60,552 nucleotides of DNA from an uncultured Bacteroides sp. (GCA_900546925.1 UREV01000015.1:1-60552); one strand, 5' to 3'; shown: positions 15,051 to 24,569, counted from the stretch's first letter. Notes: generated from the sequence alone by a model not told the origin. Numbers and translations: made by a program.

Positions 15051-16661
15051 ATGAAAACATTACTTACCGTTATCGCGTTGGCGTTGAGCGTGACGCAGTT
15101 TACTATGGCGGCTCAGGATACGCCGCAGGAAGATTCTAAATATATCTTGACTCCTAAGGCATCACCGGCACCACGTATTAATGGCGCGAAAGTGTATGGC
15201 GCAAGGCCAGGTGCAGATTTCTTGTACCGGATACCATGTACGGGAGAACGTCCTATGACATTCAGTGCAGAAGGACTGCCTAAGGGACTTAAATTGGATG
15301 CTGCTACTGGTATTATTACCGGAAAGGTGAAGAAAGCCGGAGAGTACCATGTAAAACTCAGAGCCTCCAACAGCATTGACAAAACCGAAAGAGACTTCCG
15401 CATCATCATAGGCGACAAAATTGCATTGACCCCTCCAATGGGCTGGAACTCATGGAATTGCTGGGGCAACAGCGTCAGCCAGGAGAAGGTGATGAGCTCG
15501 GCTCAGGCGATGCTGGACAAGGGGCTCGTGGATTACGGTTGGGCTTATATAAATATTGACGACGGTTGGCAGGGGCTTCGCGGCGGTAAGGAGAATGCGA
15601 TTCAGCCGAACAGCAAGTTCCCGGATATGAAGAAGTTAGGCGATTTCCTCCATTCGAACGGTCTTAAATTCGGCATTTATTCCGGTCCGTGGGTGGCTAC
15701 TTATGCCGGACATTGTGGTGAAAGCGCTGATACGCCTGACGGAAAATATGACTTCATCGAGAAAGGAATTTGCGACGAGTACCATAAGGTAGACCGCAGC
15801 CGCATGAAGAGAGATTCGTTGTGGTATTTTACGAAATATAAATTCGTGGATGTGGATGCCAGGCAGTGGGCTGAGTGGGGAGTGGACTATCTGAAGTATG
15901 ACTGGAATCCTAATGATGAGTACAATGTCCGTATTATGGCTGAGGCACTTAGGGCTTCCGGCAGGGATATCGTCTATAGCCTTTCGAATAGTTCCAAGGT
16001 GGGAATGGCTTCGTATATTACCAAGTATGCCCAATGCTGGAGGACTACCGGAGATATCCGTGATAATTGGCCGAATATGTCCAAAATCGGTTTCGGGCAG
16101 GACAAGTGGGCTTCGTTCAAGCGTCCGGGAAACTGGCCTGATGCAGACATGCTGGTCGTAGGCAAGGTCGGTTGGGGTCCATCTACACATGACAGTAAAC
16201 TTACTGCTGATGAGCAGTATACGCATATTACTCTGTGGAGCATTCTCGGATCGCCTCTCCTTATAGGATGCGATATGGCAGAATTGGATGACTTTACCCT
16301 GAATCTTTTGTGCAACAGCGAGGTCATCGACGTGAATCAGGACGAACTCGGCTGGCAGGCTTCCAGAATTTATGGTGATGACAGCTATGCTACTTATTTG
16401 AAACCGTTGGCTGACGGAACTGTGGCGGTGGCCATGTTTAACTTGTCTTCCGAGCCGAAAAAGATAGGATTCATTCCGCGTTCACTTGGCGTAATCGGTT
16501 CTCAGGTCATAAGGGATCTCTGGCGTCAGAAAGATATCTGTACCTGCGGTTATCATGAGCGTTGGGAGACGGAAGTGGCGCCTCATGGTTGTGTATTCGT
16601 GAAGCTTACACCGGTGCAGAAAAATTTCGTTCCGGAGGGTTTTGACAAAAATATCAAGTAG
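15051..16661 (+). CDS. GH27 alpha-galactosidase, exported
   Basis: It hydrolyses terminal alpha-1,6-galactose from oligosaccharides such as raffinose or galactomannan fragments, probably in the periplasm. The 536-residue protein starts at 15051 with a signal peptide (MKTLLTVIALALSV...AAQ); an earlier in-frame start at 15015 would bury the signal and is rejected. Residues about 25-115 form a putative Ig-like domain. The GH27 barrel begins at TPPMGWNSWNCWG. The nucleophile Asp lies in YLKYDWN and the acid/base Asp in TTGDIRDNW. It stands alone with no SusC/SusD partners; the regulator remnant upstream suggests a larger locus was lost. Confidence 0.92.
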   Translation: MKTLLTVIALALSVTQFTMAAQDTPQEDSKYILTPKASPAPRINGAKVYGARPGADFLYRIPCTGERPMTFSAEGLPKGLKLDAATGIITGKVKKAGEYHVKLRASNSIDKTERDFRIIIGDKIALTPPMGWNSWNCWGNSVSQEKVMSSAQAMLDKGLVDYGWAYINIDDGWQGLRGGKENAIQPNSKFPDMKKLGDFLHSNGLKFGIYSGPWVATYAGHCGESADTPDGKYDFIEKGICDEYHKVDRSRMKRDSLWYFTKYKFVDVDARQWAEWGVDYLKYDWNPNDEYNVRIMAEALRASGRDIVYSLSNSSKVGMASYITKYAQCWRTTGDIRDNWPNMSKIGFGQDKWASFKRPGNWPDADMLVVGKVGWGPSTHDSKLTADEQYTHITLWSILGSPLLIGCDMAELDDFTLNLLCNSEVIDVNQDELGWQASRIYGDDSYATYLKPLADGTVAVAMFNLSSEPKKIGFIPRSLGVIGSQVIRDLWRQKDICTCGYHERWETEVAPHGCVFVKLTPVQKNFVPEGFDKNIK

Positions 16662-16710
16662 TCGCCATAAAAATCGAAAAATCTCTCTTTAGGTAATGAT
16701 TTTTAGCATA

Positions 16711-16751
16711 TTTAGGCATTTTTCTTTTGAAAGTAAAGAGAAATGCCTAAA
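16711..16751. repeat. 17-bp hairpin between the alpha-galactosidase gene and the hut operon
   Basis: The arm 16711-16727 (TTTAGGCATTT...) pairs with 16735-16751 (...AAATGCCTAAA) at 16 of 17 positions around a 7-base loop. It has no long T-tract, so it is either a weak terminator for the upstream gene or a regulatory element of the hut operon, whose first ATG is 87 bases away. Confidence 0.65.
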
Positions 16752-16837
16752 TTTATGCATTTTTAGGAATAAGTTAAGTCTTTTTTAAAGGATTACTTAA
16801 GACGTTTTACTAATTTGAAACACTTAAACTATTGAAT

Positions 16838-18571
16838 ATGCATAAGATCATAGAATGCGTGCCTAACTATAGTGAAGGCCGCAACAAAGAAGTTATCGAC
16901 CAGATAGTGAAGGCTATCGCCGATACTAAAGTGAACACCGAAAGAGGTGAGGAAAGCGTTAAAGTTCTCGACGTGGATCCGGGTGAGGCTACCAACAGAA
17001 CAGTCGTCACATTCGTAGGTTCTCCTGAGGCTGTTCTCGAGGCTGCATTCCAGGGCGAGAAGAAAGCTGCTGAACTTATCGACATGCGTACACATCATGG
17101 TGCACATCCTCGTTCAGGTGCTACCGATGTTCTCCCTCTCATTCCGGTTGCGGACACTACTCTCGAGGAATGTGCAGAGTGGGCAAGAGGTCTTGCAAAA
17201 CGCATCTATGATGAACTCGGTATAGCATGCTACTGCTATGAGGCAGCAGCATTTACCCCTGAAAGAAAGAACCTTGCTGTTTGTAGAGCAGGTGAATATG
17301 AGGCTCTCCCTGAGAAAGTTTCTGATCCTGCACGCAAACCTGATTTCGGCCCTGGCGTATACAATGAAACAGTGGCCAAGTCTGGTGCTACCAATGTCGG
17401 AGCAAGAGATTTCCTTATCGCTGTCAACTTTAACTTGAATACCACATCTGCCCGTCGAGCCACCGCTGTCGCTTTCGATGTCCGTGAAAAAGGACGTCAG
17501 GCAAGAGAAGGCGGAAACCCTGCAGGCAAGATCCTCAAAGATGAGAACGGAAAAGCCATCTGGATCCCTGGAACACTTAAAGGCTGCAAGGCTATCGGCT
17601 GGTTCATCGAGGAATACGGTATTGCTCAGGTATCTATGAACATTACCGATATGAACACCACTCCGCTTCACGTTGCATTCGAGGAAGTTTGCAGAGCTGC
17701 TGCAGCACGTGGTCTTAGAGTTACCGGAACAGAAATCGTCGGACTTATCCCTAAGCGCGTCCTCATCGAGGCAGGTAAATTCTATCTCGCAAAACAGGAG
17801 CGTTCACTCGGAATTCCTGAGGACGAAATCATAAAGATAGCTGTCAAATCTATGGGCCTCAGCGACCTTAAGCCGTTCAACCCACGTGAGAAAGTCATCG
17901 AATTCCTTATGGAAGACGAGGCCGAGACAGCTAAACGTGAGAAACTTATCAGAATGACCCTCACCGGATTTGCACGCGAGACCGCTTCTGAGTCTGCTGC
18001 ACCTGGCGGCGGATCAGTATCTGCATACATGGGAGCACTCGCAGCTGCCCTCGGAACCATGGTTGCAAACCTTTCTGCACATAAACGTGGCTGGGATGCA
18101 AGATGGAAAGAATTCTCAGACGTCGCTGAAAAGGGTAACGATGTGATGGAGCGCCTCTTGAAACTCGTAGATGAGGACACCGCTGCATTCGCACGCATCA
18201 TGGACGTATTCGCTATGCCTAAGGGCTCAGACGAGGAGAAAGCCGCACGCGCAGAGGCTATGGAAAAAGCTACACTCTACGCTACCCAGGTTCCGCTCAG
18301 AACCATGAAGACCGCTCTCGAGGCTATGCCTGTAGCCCTCGCGATGGCCAAGGAAGGCAACCCGGCTTCCGCATCCGATGCCGGTGTGGGTGCTATCGCC
18401 GCACTCGCCGCTGTTCGCGGAGCCCAGCTTAATGTCAGGATCAATGCTGCCGGTCTCGAGGATCGCGCCATGGCTGAGAAACTGATCGCAGAGGCTGCTG
18501 AAATAGCAAAAGAAGCAGCAGATATGGAAGCTGAAATTCTTGTAGCCGTTAACAACAACATTGACAAATAA
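16838..18571 (+). CDS. ftcD: Bifunctional glutamate formiminotransferase / formimino-THF cyclodeaminase
   Basis: It catalyses the last steps of histidine breakdown: transfer of the formimino group of N-formimino-L-glutamate to tetrahydrofolate, then release of ammonia to give 5,10-methenyl-THF. The start is the ATG at 16838 (577 residues); a TTG six bases earlier is less likely. Domain 1 (about 1-330) opens with HKIIECVPNYSEGR and has THHGAHPRSGATDVLPL with the catalytic His. Domain 2 (about 365-577) has the cyclodeaminase motif AAPGGGSVSAYMGALAAAL. The fusion is the same as in animal FTCD and is common in Bacteroidota. It leads the hut operon, with hutU 11 bases downstream. Confidence 0.96.
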   Translation: MHKIIECVPNYSEGRNKEVIDQIVKAIADTKVNTERGEESVKVLDVDPGEATNRTVVTFVGSPEAVLEAAFQGEKKAAELIDMRTHHGAHPRSGATDVLPLIPVADTTLEECAEWARGLAKRIYDELGIACYCYEAAAFTPERKNLAVCRAGEYEALPEKVSDPARKPDFGPGVYNETVAKSGATNVGARDFLIAVNFNLNTTSARRATAVAFDVREKGRQAREGGNPAGKILKDENGKAIWIPGTLKGCKAIGWFIEEYGIAQVSMNITDMNTTPLHVAFEEVCRAAAARGLRVTGTEIVGLIPKRVLIEAGKFYLAKQERSLGIPEDEIIKIAVKSMGLSDLKPFNPREKVIEFLMEDEAETAKREKLIRMTLTGFARETASESAAPGGGSVSAYMGALAAALGTMVANLSAHKRGWDARWKEFSDVAEKGNDVMERLLKLVDEDTAAFARIMDVFAMPKGSDEEKAARAEAMEKATLYATQVPLRTMKTALEAMPVALAMAKEGNPASASDAGVGAIAALAAVRGAQLNVRINAAGLEDRAMAEKLIAEAAEIAKEAADMEAEILVAVNNNIDK

Positions 18572-18582
18572 CAGAATCCTAT

Positions 18583-20607
18583 ATGAAAAGCTTTAAGGAA
18601 CAGATACTTGAGGGCATCCCTTCAGAGTTGCCTGCAAAGAAGCCGTATGATCCGGCCATCAACCACGCACCTAAGAGAAAAGATATCCTCACACCTGAGG
18701 AGAAAGTGCTTGCCATAAAGAATGCACTCAGATATTTCCCTGTAAAATTCCATGAGGAACTCGCAGAGGAGTTTGCACAGGAACTTCATGATTACGGCAG
18801 AATCTACATGTACAGATTCCGCCCTGATTATGAGATGTATGCACGTCCTATCGAGGAGTATCCTGCGAAGAGCCATCAGGCTGCAGCTATCATGGGCATG
18901 ATCCAGAATAACTTGGACCCACGTGTTGCACAGCATCCTCATGAGCTTATCGTTTATGGCGGAAACGGCGCTATCTTCCAGAACTGGGCACAGTATCGTC
19001 TCACTATGAAGTATCTCGCTGAGATGACTGATGAGCAGACACTTGCCATGTATTCAGGTCACCCTATGGGACTCTATCCGAGCCACAAGGACGCTCCACG
19101 TGTCGTTGTAACTAACGGTATGGTTATTCCTAACTACTCTAAACAGGATGACTGGGAGAGATTCAACGCCCTCGGCGTATCTCAGTATGGCCAGATGACT
19201 GCAGGTTCTTATATGTATATCGGACCTCAGGGTATCGTTCACGGAACTACCATCACTGTTATGAACGCAGCTCGTAAACAGCTGAAAGCCAAAGGCATTG
19301 ACGGAAGCCGTGAGAATATGAAAGGCATGCTCTTCGTAACAGCCGGCCTCGGCGGCATGTCAGGCGCCCAGCCTAAGGCTGGTGTCATCGCAGGTGTGGT
19401 CAGCGTCATCGCGGAGATTAACCCGCTCGCAGCCCGCAAGAGACACGAGCAGGGTTGGGTAGACGAACTTCATGAGAACTTGGATGAGCTCATCCCTCGT
19501 ATCCGCAAGGCTATGGAAGGAAAGGAAGTCGTTTCCCTCGCTTACGTAGGAAACGTTGTTGACTTGTGGGAAAGACTTGCTGCTGAGGATATTCACGTGG
19601 ATCTCGGTTCAGACCAGACATCCCTCCATAACCCTTGGGCAGGCGGATATTATCCGGTAGGTTATTCTCTTGAGGAGTCCAAGGAGATGATGGCAGAGGA
19701 GCCGGAGCGTTTCAAAGCTTGCGTACAGGAATCTCTCCGTCGTCAGGTAGCTGCCATCAACAAATTGTCAGCTAAGGGAATGTACTTCTTCGATTACGGT
19801 AACGCATTCCTTCTCGAGTCTTCTCGTGCAGGTGCTGACATCATGGCTGAGAACGGCAAGTTCCGTTATCCTTCATACGTTCAGGATATCATGGGACCTC
19901 TCTATTTCGACTATGGTTTCGGTCCTTTCAGATGGGTCTGCATGTCAGAGAATCCGGAAGACCTCGCCAAGTCAGACGCTATCGCAGTCAAAGTTCTCGA
20001 GGAAGAGTCCAAGACCGCACCTGAGGAGATTCAGGGACAGCTCCATGATAATATTCATTGGATCGAAGAGGCAGGCCGCAACAAACTTGTCGTCGGTTCA
20101 CAGGCCCGTATCCTTTATGCAGACAGCGAGGGCAGAACCAAGATCGCTCTTGCATTCAACGAGGCTATCCGCAAGGGTGAGATTACCGCTCCTATCGTTC
20201 TCGGTAGAGACCACCACGACGTTTCAGGAACAGACTCTCCATTCCGTGAGACTTCCAATATTTATGACGGTTCACAGTTCACAGCCGATATGGCTATCCA
20301 GAACGTTATCGGAGACTCATTCCGTGGCGCCACATGGGTATCTATCCACAATGGTGGCGGCGTAGGCTGGGGCGAAGTTATCAACGGCGGCTTCGGTATG
20401 GTAATCGATGGCTCTGCTGATTCTGACAGACATATCGCCAATATGCTCTTCTGGGATGTGAACAATGGTATTTCACGTCGCAGCTGGGCAAGGAACGAAG
20501 GCGCTATGCACGCAATCGCAAGAGAAATGGGACGTACACCTTCATGTGTAGTCACCATGCCTGTAATTGCTGATGACGATCTGATCCGTAAAGCATTGAA
20601 CAAATAA
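18583..20607 (+). CDS. hutU: Urocanate hydratase
   Basis: It hydrates urocanate to 4-imidazolone-5-propionate using a tightly bound NAD+ as electrophile. At 674 residues it belongs to the long form of urocanase seen in Bacteroidota, about 110 residues longer than the Pseudomonas enzyme. Recognisable blocks are IVYGGNGAIFQNW, the nucleotide-binding TAGLGGMSGAQPKA, and IHNGGGVGWGEVINGGFG near the C-terminus. It is the second gene of the operon, 11 bases from ftcD and 11 bases from hutH, so all are surely on one mRNA. Confidence 0.96.
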   Translation: MKSFKEQILEGIPSELPAKKPYDPAINHAPKRKDILTPEEKVLAIKNALRYFPVKFHEELAEEFAQELHDYGRIYMYRFRPDYEMYARPIEEYPAKSHQAAAIMGMIQNNLDPRVAQHPHELIVYGGNGAIFQNWAQYRLTMKYLAEMTDEQTLAMYSGHPMGLYPSHKDAPRVVVTNGMVIPNYSKQDDWERFNALGVSQYGQMTAGSYMYIGPQGIVHGTTITVMNAARKQLKAKGIDGSRENMKGMLFVTAGLGGMSGAQPKAGVIAGVVSVIAEINPLAARKRHEQGWVDELHENLDELIPRIRKAMEGKEVVSLAYVGNVVDLWERLAAEDIHVDLGSDQTSLHNPWAGGYYPVGYSLEESKEMMAEEPERFKACVQESLRRQVAAINKLSAKGMYFFDYGNAFLLESSRAGADIMAENGKFRYPSYVQDIMGPLYFDYGFGPFRWVCMSENPEDLAKSDAIAVKVLEEESKTAPEEIQGQLHDNIHWIEEAGRNKLVVGSQARILYADSEGRTKIALAFNEAIRKGEITAPIVLGRDHHDVSGTDSPFRETSNIYDGSQFTADMAIQNVIGDSFRGATWVSIHNGGGVGWGEVINGGFGMVIDGSADSDRHIANMLFWDVNNGISRRSWARNEGAMHAIAREMGRTPSCVVTMPVIADDDLIRKALNK

Positions 20608-20618
20608 TAACACCGATA

Positions 20619-22115
20619 ATGGCACAGCATATAATATCAAACGCTCATCTGACAATAGAGCGAGTAAAGGAAATCATTATAAACCACGAGACACTTGCTC
20701 TTTCTGAGGAATCTGCACAGGCTATCCTCAAATGTCGCAAGTATCTCGACAGCAAGATGGAAGATATCGGCCGTCCTGTATATGGCGTTACCACCGGTTT
20801 CGGTTCTCTCTGCAATATCACTATTCCTGAGGATGATCTTTCTCAGCTTCAGCATAACCTCGTGATGTCACATGCCTGCGGCACCGGCGACACTGTAAGA
20901 CCTGAGATAGTGAAGATCATGCTTCTCTTGAAGATTCAGTCTCTCTCTTACGGACACTCAGGAGCGCAGCTCGTTACTGTCCAGAGACTTATCGATATGT
21001 TTAACAACGACGTGCTTCCTGTTGTCTATCAGCAGGGTTCACTCGGTGCGTCCGGAGATCTTGCTCCGCTGGCACACATGAGCCTCCCTCTTATCGGAAT
21101 GGGCGAAGTTGTGTACAAAGGTGAAAGACGTGCATCTGCTGACGTTTGGAAAGAACTCGGATGGGAAACTATCCGTCTTCAGTCTAAGGAAGGTCTTGCA
21201 TTGCTGAACGGAACACAGTTCATGAGCGCACATGCAGTATGGTCGCTTATTAAGGCACATGTTCTTTCTCGTTGGGCTGACCAGATCGGTGCCATGTCAC
21301 TAGAGGCATTCGACGGAAGAATCGAGCCTTTCTATCAGCTTACTCATCTTCTCCGTGCACACAAAGGACAGATCGAGACTGCTGAGGCTTTCATGAAACT
21401 TCTCGAAGGCAGTGAGTTCATCGCCAGACCTAAACAGCATGTTCAGGATCCATACTCATTCCGTTGTATCCCTCAGGTTCACGGAGCAGTCAAGGAGCAG
21501 ATCCGCAAGGTTGAGGAAAGCATCGAGATCGAAATCAACAGTGCTACCGACAACCCTAACGTCTTCCCTGACGAGGATATGATCATCTCAGCAGGAAACT
21601 TCCACGGAGAGCCTATCGCTATTCCTATGGATACTCTTGCAATCGCTATGTCTGAACTTGCAAATATCTCAGAGAGACGTGTTTACAAACTTATCTCAGG
21701 ACAGCGCGGCCTTCCTATGTTCTTGGTTGCAAAACCTGGTTTGAACAGCGGATTCATGATTCCTCAGTACACTGCAGCTTCAATTGTCAGCCAGAACAAG
21801 ATGCTCTGCTGGCCTGCATCATGTGATTCTATCCCTTCATCACAGGGTCAGGAGGATCACGTGAGCATGGGCTCTAACTCTGCTACAAAACTTGTCAGAG
21901 TTATCGACAACGTGGAGACAGTACTCGCCATCGAAATCTTCAATTCAGCACAGGCTCTCGACTTCCGCCGTCCAGGCAAGTCATCTGCCCTCATTGAGAA
22001 GATGTTCGCGGATTACCGTAAGGTGGTTCCGTTCCTGGATGTGGACACATACATGCATCCTCTCATCATGAAGAGTATCGACTTCCTCAGAGATGAGTCT
22101 AATCTTGCCATATAA
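20619..22115 (+). CDS. hutH: Histidine ammonia-lyase
   Basis: It removes ammonia from L-histidine to form urocanate, the first committed step of the pathway. The 498-residue length is normal. The Ala-Ser-Gly triad that cyclises to the MIO electrophile is visible in GSLGASGDLAPLAHM (about residue 145). Other family blocks are GVTTGFGSL, SYGHSGAQL, LLNGTQFM and NPNVF with SAGNFHGEPIA. The operon order here (ftcD-hutU-hutH-hutI) differs from the order of steps. It is followed by hutI eight bases later. Confidence 0.97.
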   Translation: MAQHIISNAHLTIERVKEIIINHETLALSEESAQAILKCRKYLDSKMEDIGRPVYGVTTGFGSLCNITIPEDDLSQLQHNLVMSHACGTGDTVRPEIVKIMLLLKIQSLSYGHSGAQLVTVQRLIDMFNNDVLPVVYQQGSLGASGDLAPLAHMSLPLIGMGEVVYKGERRASADVWKELGWETIRLQSKEGLALLNGTQFMSAHAVWSLIKAHVLSRWADQIGAMSLEAFDGRIEPFYQLTHLLRAHKGQIETAEAFMKLLEGSEFIARPKQHVQDPYSFRCIPQVHGAVKEQIRKVEESIEIEINSATDNPNVFPDEDMIISAGNFHGEPIAIPMDTLAIAMSELANISERRVYKLISGQRGLPMFLVAKPGLNSGFMIPQYTAASIVSQNKMLCWPASCDSIPSSQGQEDHVSMGSNSATKLVRVIDNVETVLAIEIFNSAQALDFRRPGKSSALIEKMFADYRKVVPFLDVDTYMHPLIMKSIDFLRDESNLAI

Positions 22116-22123
22116 TCTCTGGC

Positions 22124-23404
22124 ATGAAGACATTGATAAAAAATATCCGGAGCATCATCGGAATCACGGAGCCTGGCACCTTGCGCAAATGCGGAAAGGC
22201 CATGTCAGAGGTAGGAACCCTCGATGATGCCTGGGTTCTCATCGACGATGAGCGCATCGAAGATTTCGGCAGCATGTCGTGTTGCCCGGAGTCGGAGGGT
22301 GCGAAAGTTATCGACGCGGATGGCGGCATGGTTATGCCGTCGTTTTGCGATTCTCATACCCATATAGTGTTTGCAGGCAGCAGGGAGCGTGAATTTCTCG
22401 ATAAAATCGAAGGACTTTCTTATGCTGAAATCGCTGCCCATGGCGGTGGAATCCTTAATTCTGCCGACCTTCTGCACAACACTTCTGAGGATGAACTCTA
22501 TACTCAGGCTATGGCCAGGGTAAACGAAATGATAGCCAAGGGAACCGGTGCCATCGAAATCAAGAGCGGCTACGGTCTGACCTTGGAAGATGAAATCAAG
22601 ATTCTCCGTGTCATCAAGCGCATACGCGAGACATCTCCTGCCATAATCAGGGCCACATTCCTCGGCGCTCATGCAGTCGGACGCGCATTTGCAGGACGTC
22701 AGGGTGACTATGTGGAGCATGTCTGCAAAGATATGATACCTGCCGTGGCTGCTGAGAAACTGGCCGATTTCGTGGATGTGTTCTGTGAAGAAGGCTTCTT
22801 TACACAGGAAGAGACTGACAAGATTCTCACGGAAGGGGAGCGTCACGGTCTTCGCGTGAAACTCCATGCTAATCAGCTGGCGGTTTCAGGAGGCGTACAG
22901 GTGGGCGTTAAACATCACGCTCTGTCTGTCGATCACCTCGAAAGCACCACTGACGAGGAGGTCCGAGTGTTGGGAGGCGTGCCTGCCGGGTCGCAAGGTG
23001 TTGCTGATCCAGTTGTTACGATGCCGACCATCCTCCCTGGCGCATCATTCTTCCTGCGCATGCAGTACGGTCGTGCCAATGATTTTATCAATGCCGGTCT
23101 GCCTGTTGCTTTGGCTTCAGATTATAATCCGGGTTCTTCACCTTGTGGGGACATGAGGTTTGTAATGGCTCTGGGTTGTATTCAGATGAGGATGACTCCT
23201 GTCCAGTCGTTCAACGCATGTACGCTTAACAGTGCATATGCTATGGGTGTAAGTGATATTGCAGGTTCTGTCGAAAGAGGTAAGTTGGCGAACCTCATAA
23301 TCACGCGCAGGGTGCCTTCTCTTAACTGGATTCCATATTGCTACGGAACACCGTTTATAAGCAAAATTTTCCTTCGTGGTAAGGAAATGAAAGGAAATGA
23401 ATAA
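22124..23404 (+). CDS. hutI: Imidazolonepropionase
   Basis: A metal-dependent amidohydrolase that opens 4-imidazolone-5-propionate to N-formimino-L-glutamate, the substrate of FtcD. The 426-residue protein shows metal ligands in DSHTHIVFAGSRE, a TGAIEIKSGYGL block, a conserved LHANQLAVSGGV segment (metal-binding His) and LASDYNPGSSP (the catalytic Asp region). It closes the histidine operon, which therefore encodes every step from histidine to glutamate. The HAD phosphatase that follows has its own promoter box close to its start, so the operon probably ends here, although no terminator is seen. Confidence 0.96.
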   Translation: MKTLIKNIRSIIGITEPGTLRKCGKAMSEVGTLDDAWVLIDDERIEDFGSMSCCPESEGAKVIDADGGMVMPSFCDSHTHIVFAGSREREFLDKIEGLSYAEIAAHGGGILNSADLLHNTSEDELYTQAMARVNEMIAKGTGAIEIKSGYGLTLEDEIKILRVIKRIRETSPAIIRATFLGAHAVGRAFAGRQGDYVEHVCKDMIPAVAAEKLADFVDVFCEEGFFTQEETDKILTEGERHGLRVKLHANQLAVSGGVQVGVKHHALSVDHLESTTDEEVRVLGGVPAGSQGVADPVVTMPTILPGASFFLRMQYGRANDFINAGLPVALASDYNPGSSPCGDMRFVMALGCIQMRMTPVQSFNACTLNSAYAMGVSDIAGSVERGKLANLIITRRVPSLNWIPYCYGTPFISKIFLRGKEMKGNE

Positions 23405-23413
23405 AAAATTTCT

Positions 23414-23422
23414 TAATTTTGC
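23414..23422 (+). promoter_or_regulatory. -7 promoter box very close to the HAD gene start
   Basis: TAATTTTGC fits TAnnTTTG but ends only five bases before the ATG at 23428. If it is used, the mRNA would begin at or near the start codon. Confidence 0.45.
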
Positions 23423-23427
23423 ACATT

Positions 23428-24315
23428 ATGAACACAAATTACAACAAGGAACTTACTCCTGAACTAAAGGAGAAACTCTCCAAAATCAAACATATAGCAC
23501 TGGACATGGACGGAACCATCTATATGGGGAGCAACATTTTTCCGTTCACCATCGGTTTTTTGGAAGATATGACCAAGGCCGGTGTAGGATATTCATTCTT
23601 GACTAACAATCCTACCAAATCGGTTGCGGACTATCTTCATAAGCTTGAAGGAATGGGTATTCATGCTGATGAGGGCAATATGTATACTACATCATTGGCA
23701 GCTATCGATTATATTAAGGAGACTTATCCGAAAGCGAAGAGGCTTTTCATGGTCGGAACTTCGAGCATGATCAGCCAATTCGAAAAGGCAGGATTTGAAA
23801 GTTGCACTGACAGTCCTGACGATGTCCCTGATGTTCTTGTTGTAGCCTTCGATACTACATTGACATATTCCAAGCTTTGCCGTGCCGCATGGTGGGCAAG
23901 CCAGGGAATTCCTTATATCGCCACTAATCCTGACCGTGTATGTCCTACGGACCAGAGAACTGTTCTCGTGGATTGCGGATCTCTTCAGAAGTGCATCGAG
24001 CATGCTACCGGCCGTAAACCGGACATCGTGCTTGGCAAACCGGATCCTACGATGCTGGACGGCATCATGCACAGACATGGTCTGAAACCTGAGGAGATAG
24101 CCATGGTAGGGGACAGAATCTATACTGATACCGCGATGGCGCATAATGCAGGTGCGGTAGGCGTTTTGGTGCTTTCAGGAGAAACTACCATCGAAACAGC
24201 CCTGAAAGTGGCTGAAGATGCGAAAGTTAACCCTGCGCCGGAGTTCTTCCCGCCAGATGTGATAGCGAGGGATATCCGTGAATTGGGAGACCTTATTATA
24301 GAAGCGAGAAAATAA
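23428..24315 (+). CDS. HAD-superfamily IIA phosphatase (NagD-like)
   Basis: A cytosolic sugar- or nucleotide-phosphate phosphatase; the substrate cannot be named. The 295-residue protein has the HAD motif I ALDMDGTIYMG with both aspartates, motif II FLTNNPTKS, a long IIA cap between motifs II and III, and the C-terminal LGKPDPTMLDG and MVGDRIYTDTAMAHNAG motifs. The ATG at 23428 is chosen over a TTG at 23419. It lies 23 bases after hutI with a promoter-like box in between, so it may be read with the operon, on its own, or both. There is no sign of a link to histidine breakdown. Confidence 0.9.
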   Translation: MNTNYNKELTPELKEKLSKIKHIALDMDGTIYMGSNIFPFTIGFLEDMTKAGVGYSFLTNNPTKSVADYLHKLEGMGIHADEGNMYTTSLAAIDYIKETYPKAKRLFMVGTSSMISQFEKAGFESCTDSPDDVPDVLVVAFDTTLTYSKLCRAAWWASQGIPYIATNPDRVCPTDQRTVLVDCGSLQKCIEHATGRKPDIVLGKPDPTMLDGIMHRHGLKPEEIAMVGDRIYTDTAMAHNAGAVGVLVLSGETTIETALKVAEDAKVNPAPEFFPPDVIARDIRELGDLIIEARK

Positions 24316-24363
24316 TAATTGATATTTTTTCAGGCAAACTATTGCATTGTAAAAAAGTTTTGC

Positions 24364-24372
24364 TAACTTTGC
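24364..24372 (+). promoter_or_regulatory. Promoter of tRNA-His
   Basis: A TAACTTTGC box with a TTG 19 bases upstream (24342-24344) fits the Bacteroidota -33/-7 pattern and lies 12 bases before the tRNA. Confidence 0.7.
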
Positions 24373-24384
24373 AATCCTAAACAT

Positions 24385-24458
24385 GGTGAGCGTAGTTCAG
24401 TTGGTAGAGCGCCAGATTGTGGTTCTGGTTGTCGTGGGTTCGAGCCCCACCGTTCACC
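24385..24458 (+). tRNA. tRNA-His (anticodon GTG)
   Basis: The cloverleaf folds by eye. The acceptor GTGAGCG pairs with CGTTCAC with one G-T wobble; the D arm is GTTC/GAGC; the anticodon stem CCAGA/TCTGG carries loop TTGTGGT with anticodon GTG; the T arm is GTGGG/CCCAC around TTCGAGC. The extra G at 24385 opposite discriminator C (24458) is the G-1:C73 pair that marks histidine tRNAs. CCA is not encoded. A terminator follows directly. Confidence 0.97.
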
Positions 24459-24461
24459 CTT

Positions 24462-24499
24462 CAAAAGAGGTCGGATTTAAATCCGGCCTCTTTTGTTTT
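24462..24499 (+). terminator. Terminator after tRNA-His
   Basis: CAAAAGAGG (24462-24470) pairs with CCTCTTTTG, with an inner CGGATTT/AAATCCG palindrome, giving a long, nearly continuous stem followed by TTTTG. Confidence 0.85.
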
Positions 24500-24518
24500 G
24501 CAGTTGCGAGTAAAATGC

Positions 24519-24527
24519 TATATTTGT
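24519..24527 (+). promoter_or_regulatory. -7 promoter box of the TlpA-DUF6029 operon
   Basis: TATATTTGT, with TTTG 18 bases upstream (24497-24500), 42 bases before the ATG at 24570. Confidence 0.65.
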
Positions 24528-24569
24528 AGTTTGAACATGATAATAGAAAACGTTTAAACTTTGAAGAAT

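Noticed and set aside
16711..16751. Terminator of the alpha-galactosidase gene
   Set aside because: The stem is strong, but the following bases have no T-tract, so I kept it only as a hairpin of unknown role.
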